A stretch of 64,000 nucleotides of DNA. It comes from Leeuwenhoekiella parthenopeia. GTDB taxonomy: Bacteria; Bacteroidota; Bacteroidia; Flavobacteriales; Flavobacteriaceae. This document shows positions 45,968 to 54,866 of the stretch, in pieces (position 1 is the stretch's first letter; each line of letters opens with the position of its first letter). Position numbers and translations under genes: made by a program. The stretch spans positions 62,001 through 126,000 of the forward strand of contig NZ_JAJGMW010000007.1 of NCBI RefSeq assembly GCF_020782115.1, read 5' to 3'. The notes below the pieces were generated by a model. The model was not told the origin of the DNA. It worked only from the letters and a program-made list of their open reading frames with translations, and ran no database searches.

Positions 45968-47563
45968 ATGAAAAATAAATTTATAATCTTATTGATGCTC
46001 CTTGTCGCTGCAGGATTTAGTTCTTGTGATGAGGGTCTTGAAGACGTGAACACCAATCCGAATGATCCGGAGGTAGTTCCTACGGGTAATATTTTCGCTG
46101 ATGCGACAAAAAGCTTTACCGATTTTAGCCGTGATGCTTTTAATGCCGGGCGATTAACCCAGGCCTGGGTACAGTACTGGGGACAGACTGCTTATGCTGA
46201 CGAAGATCGTTATCTATATCGTGAGACAACAGCAGAAAGCATCTATCAAAATACCTATTTAGCAGCATCTGATCTTAAAGCAATTATTGATTTCAACACC
46301 AATGAAGCTACACGTGATGACGCGGCTGCTTCAGGCGATAATGACAATCAGATTGCCGCTTCAAGAATTATGCTTTCGTATATGTTTTACGAACTAACCA
46401 ATTTCTTCGGTGACGTACCTTATTATTCTTATGGCTCTGATGATCCTGATTTTCAAGCCTTAGCGGTTGACCAGTCTTTCGCACCGGTATTTGCTCCACA
46501 AGAAAAAATATATACTGATATTCTTAAGGAATTGAGAGAATCTTCTAACATGATCAACACCAATGCTCCTGTATTTATCAGTGGTGATAATATTTTTGGT
46601 GGAGATCCTGTTAAATGGAAGAAGTTTGCTAATTCTCTTATCCTGAGAGTTGCAAACAATCTTAGAGAGGTTGATCCTGCAACAGCTAATAGCGCAATCA
46701 CCGCTGCTGTTCAGGCAGGTGTTATGACTTCCAACGATGATAACGCAATACAAAAGTATGGAACCACCAATATCAACGCCTCTCCTTACTGGATTGCCTT
46801 TGAAGTAGATGGTCGTACCGATTTTGCGGTAACTGCTCCATTTATTGACTTATTAAAAGGTGAAAGCGGAAATTTTGGATTAGACCCAAGACTTTTTGAA
46901 ATGGCAGCTCCAATTTCAGCTACTATTGAAGAAGTGAAAGACAGTTCTTATGAACCAAGTCAGGACCCCGACGATTATGTAGGTGCTCCTTACGCTTTTA
47001 GAAACATGAATAACCTTCCGTTCAGTTCTTACTCTTTTATGAGTGGTAAAATACTTAAACCAGACTATGGTGAGGTATTGATGGAGTATGCTGAAGTTCA
47101 GTTTATCCTTTCTGAACAAAATAACTGGAGTCAAGCTAATTATGCTAATGGTGTACGTGCTTCTATGGAAAGATGGGGAGTTGCCGATGCTGATATTGAT
47201 GCTTATGTTGCTACTCTTCCTGCTGCAAACGAAGAAAATGTATTGACTCAAAAATACATCGCTCTTTACATGCAGCCACATACCGCTTATGCTGATTACC
47301 GAAGAACCGGTTTCCCTAACACCTTGTTATTACCGGGAGATCAGGTAACACTTCCTCAAAATCAGATTGAAGCTCAGTCTCCATCAAACCGAATTGAGTC
47401 GTATACATTCATTTCTGGTGTTAATAATGTTACTGACTTACCATTCCGTTTACGATATCCACAGATTCTACAGACGCTAAACCGAGAAAATCGATCAGCG
47501 GCTGCAGCAGATCTTGACAATGGTGATACCATTTTGAGTAAACTTTTCTGGGACGTTAACTAA
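45968..47563 (+). CDS. SusD/RagB-family nutrient-binding lipoprotein (SusD-like 2 group)
   Basis: A 531-residue surface lipoprotein: lipobox GFSSC (Cys at about 20) after a signal peptide beginning MKNKFIILLMLLVAAG. Helical TPR-like core with the family landmarks NTNPNDP, RLTQAWVQYWGQ and ANSLILRVANN, and the C-terminal YADYRRTGFPN and LPFRLRYPQ segments typical of the SusD-like 2 group. It forms the lid of the SusC transporter. The gap to SusC is six bases, and a strong terminator follows, so this is a two-gene operon. Confidence 0.95.
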   Translation: MKNKFIILLMLLVAAGFSSCDEGLEDVNTNPNDPEVVPTGNIFADATKSFTDFSRDAFNAGRLTQAWVQYWGQTAYADEDRYLYRETTAESIYQNTYLAASDLKAIIDFNTNEATRDDAAASGDNDNQIAASRIMLSYMFYELTNFFGDVPYYSYGSDDPDFQALAVDQSFAPVFAPQEKIYTDILKELRESSNMINTNAPVFISGDNIFGGDPVKWKKFANSLILRVANNLREVDPATANSAITAAVQAGVMTSNDDNAIQKYGTTNINASPYWIAFEVDGRTDFAVTAPFIDLLKGESGNFGLDPRLFEMAAPISATIEEVKDSSYEPSQDPDDYVGAPYAFRNMNNLPFSSYSFMSGKILKPDYGEVLMEYAEVQFILSEQNNWSQANYANGVRASMERWGVADADIDAYVATLPAANEENVLTQKYIALYMQPHTAYADYRRTGFPNTLLLPGDQVTLPQNQIEAQSPSNRIESYTFISGVNNVTDLPFRLRYPQILQTLNRENRSAAAADLDNGDTILSKLFWDVN

Positions 47564-47586
47564 TTCCGGAATTCTCATAAAATCAA

Positions 47587-47615
47587 AAACCACCCCTAAA
47601 CGGGTGGTTTTTTTT
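47587..47615 (+). terminator. Terminator of the SusC/SusD operon
   Basis: Stem ACCACCC/GGGTGGT (47589-47595 and 47602-47608) followed by eight T, 24 bases after the SusD stop. Confidence 0.93.
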
Positions 47616-47652
47616 ATTTCTACATCCACCAAAACAATACTACCTTTGTGCT

Positions 47653-48387
47653 ATGTCAAAAAACACCCACATCTACGGTACCCGAGCCATTATTGAAGCG
47701 ATTAATGCGGGCAAAGAAATCGGAAAAATTTACCTTCAAAAGGGATTGAATAATCCGCTCTTTAAAGAACTGGAACTGCTTATTAGAGATCACGGCATTT
47801 CGACCTCTTATGTTCCACAGGAGAAACTATACAAGCTTTCTGATCAAAACCATCAGGGTGCCATCGCAACCATCTCCCCTATTCAGTTTGCAGATTTCGA
47901 AGCAACTGCAGAAGCCATTTTAATGAGCGAAAAGCCGGGTTTATTTCTGTTGCTTGATCAACTCACCGATGTGCGTAACTTCGGGGCGATAATTCGTACT
48001 GCAGCCTGCACAGGCGTTGATGCAATCATAATACCCAAATCAGGCGGTGCCCCGGTGACTGACGACACAGTTAAAACTTCTGCCGGAGCCATATTCAACA
48101 TTCCTATTTGCAAGGTTGATCACATCAAAGACGCATTATTTTACCTGCAAGGTTCAGGAGTGCAGGTGGTGGCAGCAACCGAAAAGACGGAAGATTCTAT
48201 TTATGATTTAGACTATACCACACCTACTGCTTTGGTAATGGGAAGCGAAGGAAAAGGAGTCACTGCTGGAGTTTTAAAATTGGTAGACCATAAAGCCAAA
48301 CTACCTATGACGGGAAGCATTAGCTCCTTAAATGTTTCGGTAGCCTGCGGGGCATTTTTGTATGAGATTGTAAGGCAGCGCCGCTAA
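47653..48387 (+). CDS. rlmB: 23S rRNA (guanosine-2'-O-)-methyltransferase RlmB (SpoU/TrmH family)
   Basis: SAM-dependent SPOUT enzyme methylating G2251 of 23S rRNA in characterised relatives. An N-terminal substrate-binding domain (HIYGTRAIIEAINAG) is joined to the knotted SPOUT domain with the three family motifs: LDQLTDVRNFGAIIRTAAC, ALVMGSEGKGV and the final ISSLNVSVACGAFLYEI. 244 residues, normal. TACCTTTG, a perfect -7 box, lies just five bases before the ATG, so the mRNA may be nearly leaderless. Its stop codon overlaps that of the convergent rhomboid gene. Confidence 0.93.
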   Translation: MSKNTHIYGTRAIIEAINAGKEIGKIYLQKGLNNPLFKELELLIRDHGISTSYVPQEKLYKLSDQNHQGAIATISPIQFADFEATAEAILMSEKPGLFLLLDQLTDVRNFGAIIRTAACTGVDAIIIPKSGGAPVTDDTVKTSAGAIFNIPICKVDHIKDALFYLQGSGVQVVAATEKTEDSIYDLDYTTPTALVMGSEGKGVTAGVLKLVDHKAKLPMTGSISSLNVSVACGAFLYEIVRQRR

Positions 48388-49094
48388 CGGGGCAGCTCAT
48401 CTTCCTCTTCATCTGTTTCAGGAACGGGATCTATAAAATTACCCTCTGCATCAAATTGACGAAGAAAAGGATCATCCTCGGCCTTGTAGTCTTCTGCCTC
48501 CCACGCATATTTAGTGGGTTTTGCAATTTTAGCCCGAACTACAAAAGCCAAAACAGTACCGGTTATAAATCCGCTTAGATGGCCTTCCCAACTCATTCCT
48601 TCCTGTAAGGGCAAAGTTCCCCAGATGAGACTTCCGTAGAGGAAAACCACAATTAAGGAGAAAGCGGTCAATCGAAAGTTTCTGGACCAGATTCCTTTAA
48701 AAAAAAGAAAAGAAGCCAACCCGTAAATGACTCCACTTGCACCAATATGGTAAGCCTCTCTCCCTATGATCCATGTTCCTATTTCGGCTCCAAGAATAAG
48801 AATACACAAAACCTTCCAGGCCACACCCCTATAGAAATAAAACAGGCCTCCGGTCAACACCACCGCAGGGACCGTGTTGTGCCATAAATGACTTAAGGTA
48901 GAATGAATAAAGGGAGAGAATAGAACACCTCGCAAGCCTTTTAAGGATCTTGGCAGAACTCCAAAAGGAGTAAAATTATACCCAAACCGCAATTCAAACC
49001 AAAAAACAAGCCATATCACTAATGCAAAAGCAAACGGCACCCACACGACTTCAGGTGTAAATACCAATGCGGCTTTTGAGTTTTTCTGATTCAT
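48384..49094 (-). CDS. Rhomboid-family intramembrane serine protease
   Basis: A 236-residue inner-membrane protein with six predicted helices. The catalytic dyad is Ser120 in IGASGVIYGL (motif GxSG) and His172 in WEGHLSGFITG. The His-Asn pair of helix 2 (HSTLSHLWHNT, about 64-74) is also present, so it is predicted active. A long acidic C-terminal tail (DETEEEEDELPR-like) is cytoplasmic or disordered. Substrate unknown. Overlaps the rlmB stop by four bases on the opposite strand. Confidence 0.92.
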   Translation of the reverse strand: MNQKNSKAALVFTPEVVWVPFAFALVIWLVFWFELRFGYNFTPFGVLPRSLKGLRGVLFSPFIHSTLSHLWHNTVPAVVLTGGLFYFYRGVAWKVLCILILGAEIGTWIIGREAYHIGASGVIYGLASFLFFKGIWSRNFRLTAFSLIVVFLYGSLIWGTLPLQEGMSWEGHLSGFITGTVLAFVVRAKIAKPTKYAWEAEDYKAEDDPFLRQFDAEGNFIDPVPETDEEEDELPR

Positions 49095-49249
49095 TAAAAT
49101 CTAACTGGTGTTTAGCTCCTTCCTAAATCCTTAAGAGATTATAGACCCAAAGCTGATATTCTTATTAACCGAATAAGCAATTCTTTAGCCAAAATCATAA
49201 AGTAAGCAATACTGTCAGTTTATCCCGCATATTTAAATAATTTTGAATT

Positions 49250-50527
49250 ATGAATGCACCACTCGCAGAACGTTTACGCCCAAAGAATTTAGACGACTAC
49301 CTAAGCCAGGAACATTTGGTTGGGGACAAAGGCTCGCTCACTTCTTCCATAAAGTCGGGGATCATCCCGTCACTCATTCTGTGGGGCCCTCCCGGTGTGG
49401 GCAAGACCACGCTGGCTTCTATAATTGCTGAAGAATCTAAACGCCCTTTTTACACCTTAAGCGCGATTAACAGCGGGGTGAAAGATGTGCGTGAAGTGAT
49501 CGAAAAGGCCAAGCAAGCCGGCGGACTTTTTACTCAAAAGAACCCTATTCTTTTTATTGACGAAATTCACCGCTTTAGCAAGTCTCAGCAAGATTCGCTA
49601 TTGGCAGCCGTTGAAAAAGGCTGGGTAACTTTAATTGGTGCCACTACCGAAAATCCTTCTTTTGAAGTGATCCCTGCATTGCTGTCCCGATGTCAGGTTT
49701 ATGTGCTCAACCCATTTTCGGCTGATGATCTGAGGGCGCTTTTAAAACGCGCAATGACCCAGGATGCGGTATTAGCCAAAAAGAAAATTAAACTTAAGGA
49801 GACCGAAGCCCTGCTGCGTATAAGCGGTGGTGACGCACGCAAGCTGCTCAACATCTTTGAGCTTTTGGTCACAACCGAATCTTCAGAGGAAGTGGTTATC
49901 ACTAACGAAATGGTTCAGCAAAAGGTTCAGCAAAACACGGTGCTTTATGATAAAACCGGTGAGCAGCATTACGATATCATTTCGGCATTTATCAAATCTA
50001 TTCGCGGTAGCGATCCCAATGCAGCCGTGTATTATCTGGCCCGAATGATTGAGGGTGGTGAAGACCTTAAATTTATTGCGCGCAGGCTTATTATTCTGGC
50101 TTCAGAAGATATTGGCAATGCAAACCCCACGGCACTGGTAATTGCAACCAACTCCTTTACGGCAGTAAATACAATTGGTTACCCTGAGGCCCGTATTATT
50201 TTAAGTCAGTGTGTGACCTATCTGGCAACCTCACCTAAGAGCAATGCCTCTTATATGGCAATAAACAAAGCGCAACAACTGGTTAAACAAACCGGCGATC
50301 TCCCTGTACCTTTAGCCCTGCGTAATGCTCCCACAAAACTTATGAAAGAACTGGGTTATGGTGAAGAATATAAATATTCGCACGATGGCGCCGGCAATTT
50401 TATATCTCAGGAATTTCTCCCCAAAGAACTAAGCGGTCACAAATTATACGATCCCGGCGAAAATGCCCGTGAAGACGGCATTCGCAAGTTTCTTAAAAAT
50501 CGCTGGGGAGATAAATACGATTATTAA
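49250..50527 (+). CDS. rarA: Replication-associated recombination protein A (AAA+ ATPase, MgsA/RarA)
   Basis: Clamp-loader-like ATPase acting at stalled replication forks. 425 residues: Walker A GPPGVGKTT (46-54), Walker B ILFIDEIHRF (near 99-108), sensor 1 GATTENPSF, arginine finger region LLSRCQVYVLNPFS, and the C-terminal tetramerisation domain (YDIISAFIKSIRGSDPNAAVY). Length is standard. TAATTTTG, a -7-like box, ends four bases before the ATG. A strong hairpin follows the stop. Confidence 0.95.
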   Translation: MNAPLAERLRPKNLDDYLSQEHLVGDKGSLTSSIKSGIIPSLILWGPPGVGKTTLASIIAEESKRPFYTLSAINSGVKDVREVIEKAKQAGGLFTQKNPILFIDEIHRFSKSQQDSLLAAVEKGWVTLIGATTENPSFEVIPALLSRCQVYVLNPFSADDLRALLKRAMTQDAVLAKKKIKLKETEALLRISGGDARKLLNIFELLVTTESSEEVVITNEMVQQKVQQNTVLYDKTGEQHYDIISAFIKSIRGSDPNAAVYYLARMIEGGEDLKFIARRLIILASEDIGNANPTALVIATNSFTAVNTIGYPEARIILSQCVTYLATSPKSNASYMAINKAQQLVKQTGDLPVPLALRNAPTKLMKELGYGEEYKYSHDGAGNFISQEFLPKELSGHKLYDPGENAREDGIRKFLKNRWGDKYDY

Positions 50528-50560
50528 AAACGTACTGTGGCAGAAGGTATGATACATTAA

Positions 50561-50597
50561 ACCCCGGATTCTGTTCTGAAAAAGATGAATCCGGGGT
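50561..50597. terminator. Long hairpin between convergent rarA and secreted-protein gene
   Basis: Perfect 11-base stem ACCCCGGATTC/GAATCCGGGGT (50561-50571 and 50587-50597) with a 15-base loop, in the gap between two convergent genes. No long T-run on either side, so termination efficiency is uncertain. Confidence 0.6.
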
Positions 50598-50623
50598 CTG
50601 AATATTAAAAGTATGAATCTCGA

Positions 50624-51502
50624 TTATCGGGTAAACACCATTTTTACCAGACCCGAAACACCTTTAATCTCACGCTCAACAGTAAATTCTGAGCCATTAT
50701 AATAACCAATACCGGTAAATTCTGAAGTACTCACCAGATACGATCCGTTTGAGGTTTTAGTGGCTGTGCCTATTTTTGATTCCCCTTCATATACATCAAA
50801 ACCGCTACTTACGGGTCTAAGGCTATAGCTTCCGTCTTCACTCACCAGATTGCTTTCGACTTTTTTCTCAACAAGAGCTTCATTTTTATTTGGCTTTTGT
50901 TCAGCGGTATTTTGCTCAGCTACTTCCAGCACCTCTTTAACCTCGATATTCCCATTTTTTGGCACAGCCGAAACTTTTACAGTCTTCGTTTCAGCAGGTT
51001 GCGGCATGGTTTTACGGGCTTCGGGAATTAGTGTTTCGGTTTCTTCGGAAACCTCTGCGCTTTCAACGATCTCGTCAGAATAGGTATAACCCAATTCTTC
51101 CAAACCTTCAAAAGCACGTCTAAAAGCTTCCTGATGGCCGGCCTTAAACTCCTTTATCTTGCTCTTACCCTCAGGGATTTCAAAAACCGTCTGACCTTTA
51201 CAGTTCACAAGCTTAATATTTGCTTTGGTAGTCAAAAAGCCACCCACGTCTGCACGGGTGTAAAGGGTATTGCATCCAGAGGCATTGAGATCTGCAGGAA
51301 GCTCTTCGTTTTCCAGATAAGCATCAAACCCCCATTTAATAAAAAGAAAGCGGGCAAGGGCATTGAGATCGTATTGCCCAGCCTCATCCTGAAAATCAAA
51401 TTTCTGGGGTACTACTACATATTTATAGTCTTTAACATCCTGGGCTTTTAAACCGGTAAAAGCAACCGTCATCAGTATAAGCAGACTTATCATTTTTTTC
51501 AT
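50624..51502 (-). CDS. Secreted hypothetical protein
   Basis: A 292-residue protein with a signal peptide (MKKMISLLILMTVAFTGLKAQ, cleavage near 20). The N-terminal half (KYVVVPQKFDFQDEAGQYDLNALARFLFIKWGF in outline) resembles conserved flavobacterial envelope proteins of unknown role. The middle (about 150-220) is low-complexity, rich in Glu, Lys, Val and Ala. The C-terminus (SYSLRPVSSGFDVYEGESKIGTA) is a beta-rich domain. No catalytic motif seen. Periplasmic or surface location inferred. Confidence 0.65.
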   Translation of the reverse strand: MKKMISLLILMTVAFTGLKAQDVKDYKYVVVPQKFDFQDEAGQYDLNALARFLFIKWGFDAYLENEELPADLNASGCNTLYTRADVGGFLTTKANIKLVNCKGQTVFEIPEGKSKIKEFKAGHQEAFRRAFEGLEELGYTYSDEIVESAEVSEETETLIPEARKTMPQPAETKTVKVSAVPKNGNIEVKEVLEVAEQNTAEQKPNKNEALVEKKVESNLVSEDGSYSLRPVSSGFDVYEGESKIGTATKTSNGSYLVSTSEFTGIGYYNGSEFTVEREIKGVSGLVKMVFTR

Positions 51503-51574
51503 AAGATTTCTATTTTAGGCAAATGCATTTCAAAATTAGCATAGAAGATAAAAAACCAAAGGTTTTTATCAGTT

Positions 51575-52267
51575 TTATAAATATACTTTAACAGCTTCGA
51601 TCTGTTCAATAATTCGCTCTCCGGAATCTACCTGTTCCTTATGGTAATTTAAAAAAATGGTTTTCATCCCTACGTTTTGTGCCCCTACAATATCTGCATC
51701 ATAGGTATCCCCCACCATAACACTTTCCTCAACCGCAGCTCCGGCAACTTTTAAAGCATGGAAAAAGATCTTGGGATCGGGCTTTTTTACCCCAACCGCT
51801 TCACTGCTGGTCACCGTTTTAAAGTAGTGATCTATCTTAGAGTTCTTTAGTTTTAGATGCTGAACCTCTTCAAAACCATTTGTTATGATATGCAATTCAT
51901 AATGAGGTCTAAGCTCTTCAAGCACTTGTAAAGTCCCGTCAAAAAGATGATTGTATTTGGGCAGGTAACTGATGTAGTCTGTAGACAGCCTGTCTATTAA
52001 AAAATCATCAATGGCCACTCCCAGTTTATCAAAGCTTTTTTTAAGCCTGCCATAGCGCAACTGTTCTTTGGTCACGCGTGCTTCTCTAAAGTATTTCCAG
52101 TATTCGAAATTTATGGGTTTATAAACCTCCAAAAAATCACCTACCGGAATGCTTATCTTGTTTTTACTAAAGATCTCTTCAAAAGTAAGTGCAGAATTTC
52201 GGTCAAAATCCCACAGGGTGTGATCCAGATCAAAAAAAACGTGTTTTATACCTTCTAGTTTATGCAT
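51575..52267 (-). CDS. yjjG: HAD-family nucleotidase, YjjG type
   Basis: A 230-residue haloacid-dehalogenase hydrolase resembling the house-cleaning nucleotidase YjjG, which removes phosphate from non-canonical pyrimidine nucleotides. Motif I is FFDLDHTLWDF (nucleophile Asp near residue 13), motif II TNGFEEVQ, and motifs III/IV SSEAVGVKKPDPKIF and VMVGDTYDADIVGA. Its start overlaps the end of the upstream deacetylase-like gene by eight bases, indicating translational coupling. Substrate is inferred from family likeness. Confidence 0.85.
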   Translation of the reverse strand: MHKLEGIKHVFFDLDHTLWDFDRNSALTFEEIFSKNKISIPVGDFLEVYKPINFEYWKYFREARVTKEQLRYGRLKKSFDKLGVAIDDFLIDRLSTDYISYLPKYNHLFDGTLQVLEELRPHYELHIITNGFEEVQHLKLKNSKIDHYFKTVTSSEAVGVKKPDPKIFFHALKVAGAAVEESVMVGDTYDADIVGAQNVGMKTIFLNYHKEQVDSGERIIEQIEAVKVYL

Positions 52268-53564
52268 TGACCAGTTCTCTAAAAAATTGTTTCCATTGCC
52301 CTTGATCCTGCCCCTTTCCGGTTACCGATTTATTGCTGAAACTAAACACAAACGTACCATTTACCTGCTCTATTTCTCTTTTAATTCTAAAAAAAATATC
52401 GAGCTTGTGATTGAGTTCTTGAACATCCAGACCCTGCGCCTCAAAGGCTCCCGGCTGCGCACAGATGGGATGCAATTTTAAGGGCGTAATACTCTCATAA
52501 TCGAGATCGTAAAAGAAAAACGGCGTGCAGGTACCGGCTCTGAAACCCAGTACATTGGGGTAACCCATAGAATAATCGTTTTTCGCTTCAAGCTGAATCA
52601 TCTCGCGGTATTGAACCGGAAGACTTCCCATATTTGTAGAGCAGCGCACCGCATTTAAGGGCTTATTTATAATATTCTCAAGTCGTTTTTTTTCAATCTT
52701 CATCTGTTTTTTAGCCTCTAAGGCCTCCTTGGAAAACAGCAAACCAATCTCACTGTAATCGCCAACCATTTTAATGAGTTCGCGGAACGTGCGTTTATTA
52801 AACCGAATGTTTTTGGTATAAGTGGAATAATCTCCCAGTTGAAAAAAGAACAAAAACTTAAATTTTGCATTTTTCTGAACGTTTATAAGCCAGCTGAAGG
52901 TATCAAAAGGATCCTTACGCAATCCCAAACTCACCTGAAACCGCAACCAAATACGTTGAAACTTTAACCGAAAGAGATCACTAAACAGACCGCTTACCCA
53001 GCGCATCACTCCCGCGCTGTTCATTTCGTATGCCTGCTCGACATCTACCAGCGCCTGAAATGAAAATTTACGCTCGGGAAAATCATAATTGGGATAGCTT
53101 TCTTTAAGAGCCTCTTTAAAATAGCTTGCCCAAATATCAATTACCGGCTGATTTAAGAAATCTTCCTGATAACCCAGGCTTTCAGTTGCCGGAAAACGCC
53201 CCATCTCATCTTTAACGTGTGGCAAAAACTCCTCATACCTGCTCAGCAAAACAAAGGAAGCTGCAAAAATATCGAAAGGAAGCAGGCTCTTGGGGCCGGT
53301 CACAAAAAAGCATTTGGTGTCGCGCCAGGCCTGCACTTTGATCTCTATATCGGCAATACCCTGTTCAAATAAAACTTCCTGACTCTTTATAAAAAGCTCT
53401 TTGCCTAAGGGCTTGTTGGTATACGACAGCTTGAGACTGTCGTGTACAATAAACTCATCAACGGCACTGGTAAATTTTACAGGTATACCCAGAATATAGG
53501 TACAGATATGCTTAAACGTATAGCGTAATCTGGGTGTAATCTTATGGGTATAAACTAGGAGCAT
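52260..53564 (-). CDS. Polysaccharide-deacetylase-like protein, probably catalytically degenerate
   Basis: A 434-residue protein with the overall plan of a Bacteroidota polysaccharide deacetylase family: an N-terminal DUF7033-like domain (HKITPRLRYTFKHICTYILG) and a C-terminal NodB-like barrel with KDPFDTFSWL, FFFQLGDYSTYTKN and GFRAGTCTPFFFYDL. As I recall the family, the metal site is built from a DVD motif and a His in a GIHPSY-like strand; here the segments read LVDVEQAY and GLLFSKEA, lacking the second Asp and the His. So it may bind but not deacetylate a glycan. No signal peptide. Coupled to yjjG. Confidence 0.65.
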   Translation of the reverse strand: MLLVYTHKITPRLRYTFKHICTYILGIPVKFTSAVDEFIVHDSLKLSYTNKPLGKELFIKSQEVLFEQGIADIEIKVQAWRDTKCFFVTGPKSLLPFDIFAASFVLLSRYEEFLPHVKDEMGRFPATESLGYQEDFLNQPVIDIWASYFKEALKESYPNYDFPERKFSFQALVDVEQAYEMNSAGVMRWVSGLFSDLFRLKFQRIWLRFQVSLGLRKDPFDTFSWLINVQKNAKFKFLFFFQLGDYSTYTKNIRFNKRTFRELIKMVGDYSEIGLLFSKEALEAKKQMKIEKKRLENIINKPLNAVRCSTNMGSLPVQYREMIQLEAKNDYSMGYPNVLGFRAGTCTPFFFYDLDYESITPLKLHPICAQPGAFEAQGLDVQELNHKLDIFFRIKREIEQVNGTFVFSFSNKSVTGKGQDQGQWKQFFRELVNA

Positions 53565-53615
53565 CTATAAATTCTTAATGGCAAGTTCTGCATTTTTCTA
53601 TTAAGGGCGAAAGAA

Positions 53616-54314
53616 TTACAGCAAACCTTCATCGGCAAAGCTAAAGTAGGCTTTTTCAGTAATGATTAAATGATCGAGAACTTTAATATCGAGGGCAGAC
53701 GCCGCAGATTTTAGTTTTGAAGTGATGTCCTTGTCTGCCTGACTGGGCTTTAAGGTTCCGCTGGGGTGATTGTGTGCCAAAATGATGGATACTGCGCCGG
53801 TCTCCAGCGCTTTCTTTAAAACCAGCCGCACATCTACCAGCGTACCGGTCATTCCTCCTTTGCTGAGTTGATGCTTATTTAAAATGACATTAGAATTATT
53901 AAGGTATAAGATCCAGAACTCTTCGTGACCCAGTTCTCCTAAAATAGGTTGAAGTACTTCATAAACCGTATGGCTGCCGGTGATTTTTGAAGGTTCTTCA
54001 GCACCTGCGGCTCTTCTTCTGCGTCCCAGCTCCATTGCCGCGGCAATAGTTACCGCCTTGGCCTCGCCTACTCCCTTAAATTCCATCAACTGAGCGATGC
54101 TTAGCTTTCCCAGTTTATTAAGATCATGGTCGGCTGCTGCCAAAATACGCTGACTCAAGCTTACGGCAGTTTCATTGCGGCTTCCCGAGCCTATCAGGAT
54201 CGCAATGAGTTCTGCATCGGTAAGCACATCTTTACCCTTTTGTAATAATTTTTCACGCGGACGGTCGTCAAGAGACCAGTTCTTAATTGTAAAATTTGAT
54301 TTAGCCTCGCTCAT
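53616..54314 (-). CDS. radC: RadC-family JAB/MPN-domain protein
   Basis: A 232-residue protein with a helix-hairpin-helix N-terminal part (KLSIAQLMEFKGVGEAKAVTI, about 75-95) and a C-terminal JAMM metalloprotease-like domain with the zinc motif HNHPSGTLKPSQADKD (about 182-197) and a preceding Glu. RadC was once linked to DNA repair, but its true function is uncertain. Full length; it is a chromosomal copy without phage or plasmid context. Read away from the DUF1569 gene. Confidence 0.9.
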   Translation of the reverse strand: MSEAKSNFTIKNWSLDDRPREKLLQKGKDVLTDAELIAILIGSGSRNETAVSLSQRILAAADHDLNKLGKLSIAQLMEFKGVGEAKAVTIAAAMELGRRRRAAGAEEPSKITGSHTVYEVLQPILGELGHEEFWILYLNNSNVILNKHQLSKGGMTGTLVDVRLVLKKALETGAVSIILAHNHPSGTLKPSQADKDITSKLKSAASALDIKVLDHLIITEKAYFSFADEGLL

Positions 54315-54420
54315 ACCACAACGCCCTAAGAGTTATAAACTGAATCGCTTCCGCTTTGCGGAATAACTAAGCTAAATTTAATTCATGTAACTTTAGTTCA
54401 ATGATTTAAAACCGAATTTT

Positions 54421-54864
54421 ATGCAATCGCTACTTGATCAAAAAGCTTATGACGAAATTCAGCAACGTATCGCTGATCTCAAACCGGAAACCACACCGCT
54501 GTGGGGCAAAATGAATGCGGGACAAATGCTGAAACATTGCCAGAGGCCTCTGGATATTGCTGTTTACGAAAAAGATTTTGGTTTAAAATCAAATGTTCTC
54601 ATACGCCTGCTCTTCAAAAAAAGCATGTATAATGACCGGCCCTTTATGAAGAATATGCCTACCCCAAAGGCTTTCAAAATAACCGAAACGGCAGACTTTA
54701 ATCTCGAACGTGAAAACCTGCTCAAACGGGTTGACGCATTCTATAATTTACGTGACAAAAAAGACTGGAAACCACATCCTGTTTTTGGGAAATTAACTCC
54801 GGAACAATGGGGTAAAATGCAATACAAACACCTCAATCACCATCTCAACCAATTCAAGGTTTAG
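54421..54864 (+). CDS. DUF1569 (DinB-superfamily-like) protein
   Basis: A 147-residue protein matching the DUF1569 pattern: TPLWGKMNAGQMLKHCQRPLDIA (about 26-48, with the conserved His) and the C-terminal PVFGKLTPEQWGKMQYKHLNHHLNQF. It is a predicted four-helix bundle related to DinB metal-dependent enzymes; the histidines of HCQ and LNHHLNQF could bind metal. Function unknown. Two bases separate its stop from that of the convergent mpl gene. Confidence 0.8.
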   Translation: MQSLLDQKAYDEIQQRIADLKPETTPLWGKMNAGQMLKHCQRPLDIAVYEKDFGLKSNVLIRLLFKKSMYNDRPFMKNMPTPKAFKITETADFNLERENLLKRVDAFYNLRDKKDWKPHPVFGKLTPEQWGKMQYKHLNHHLNQFKV

Positions 54865-54866
54865 GC

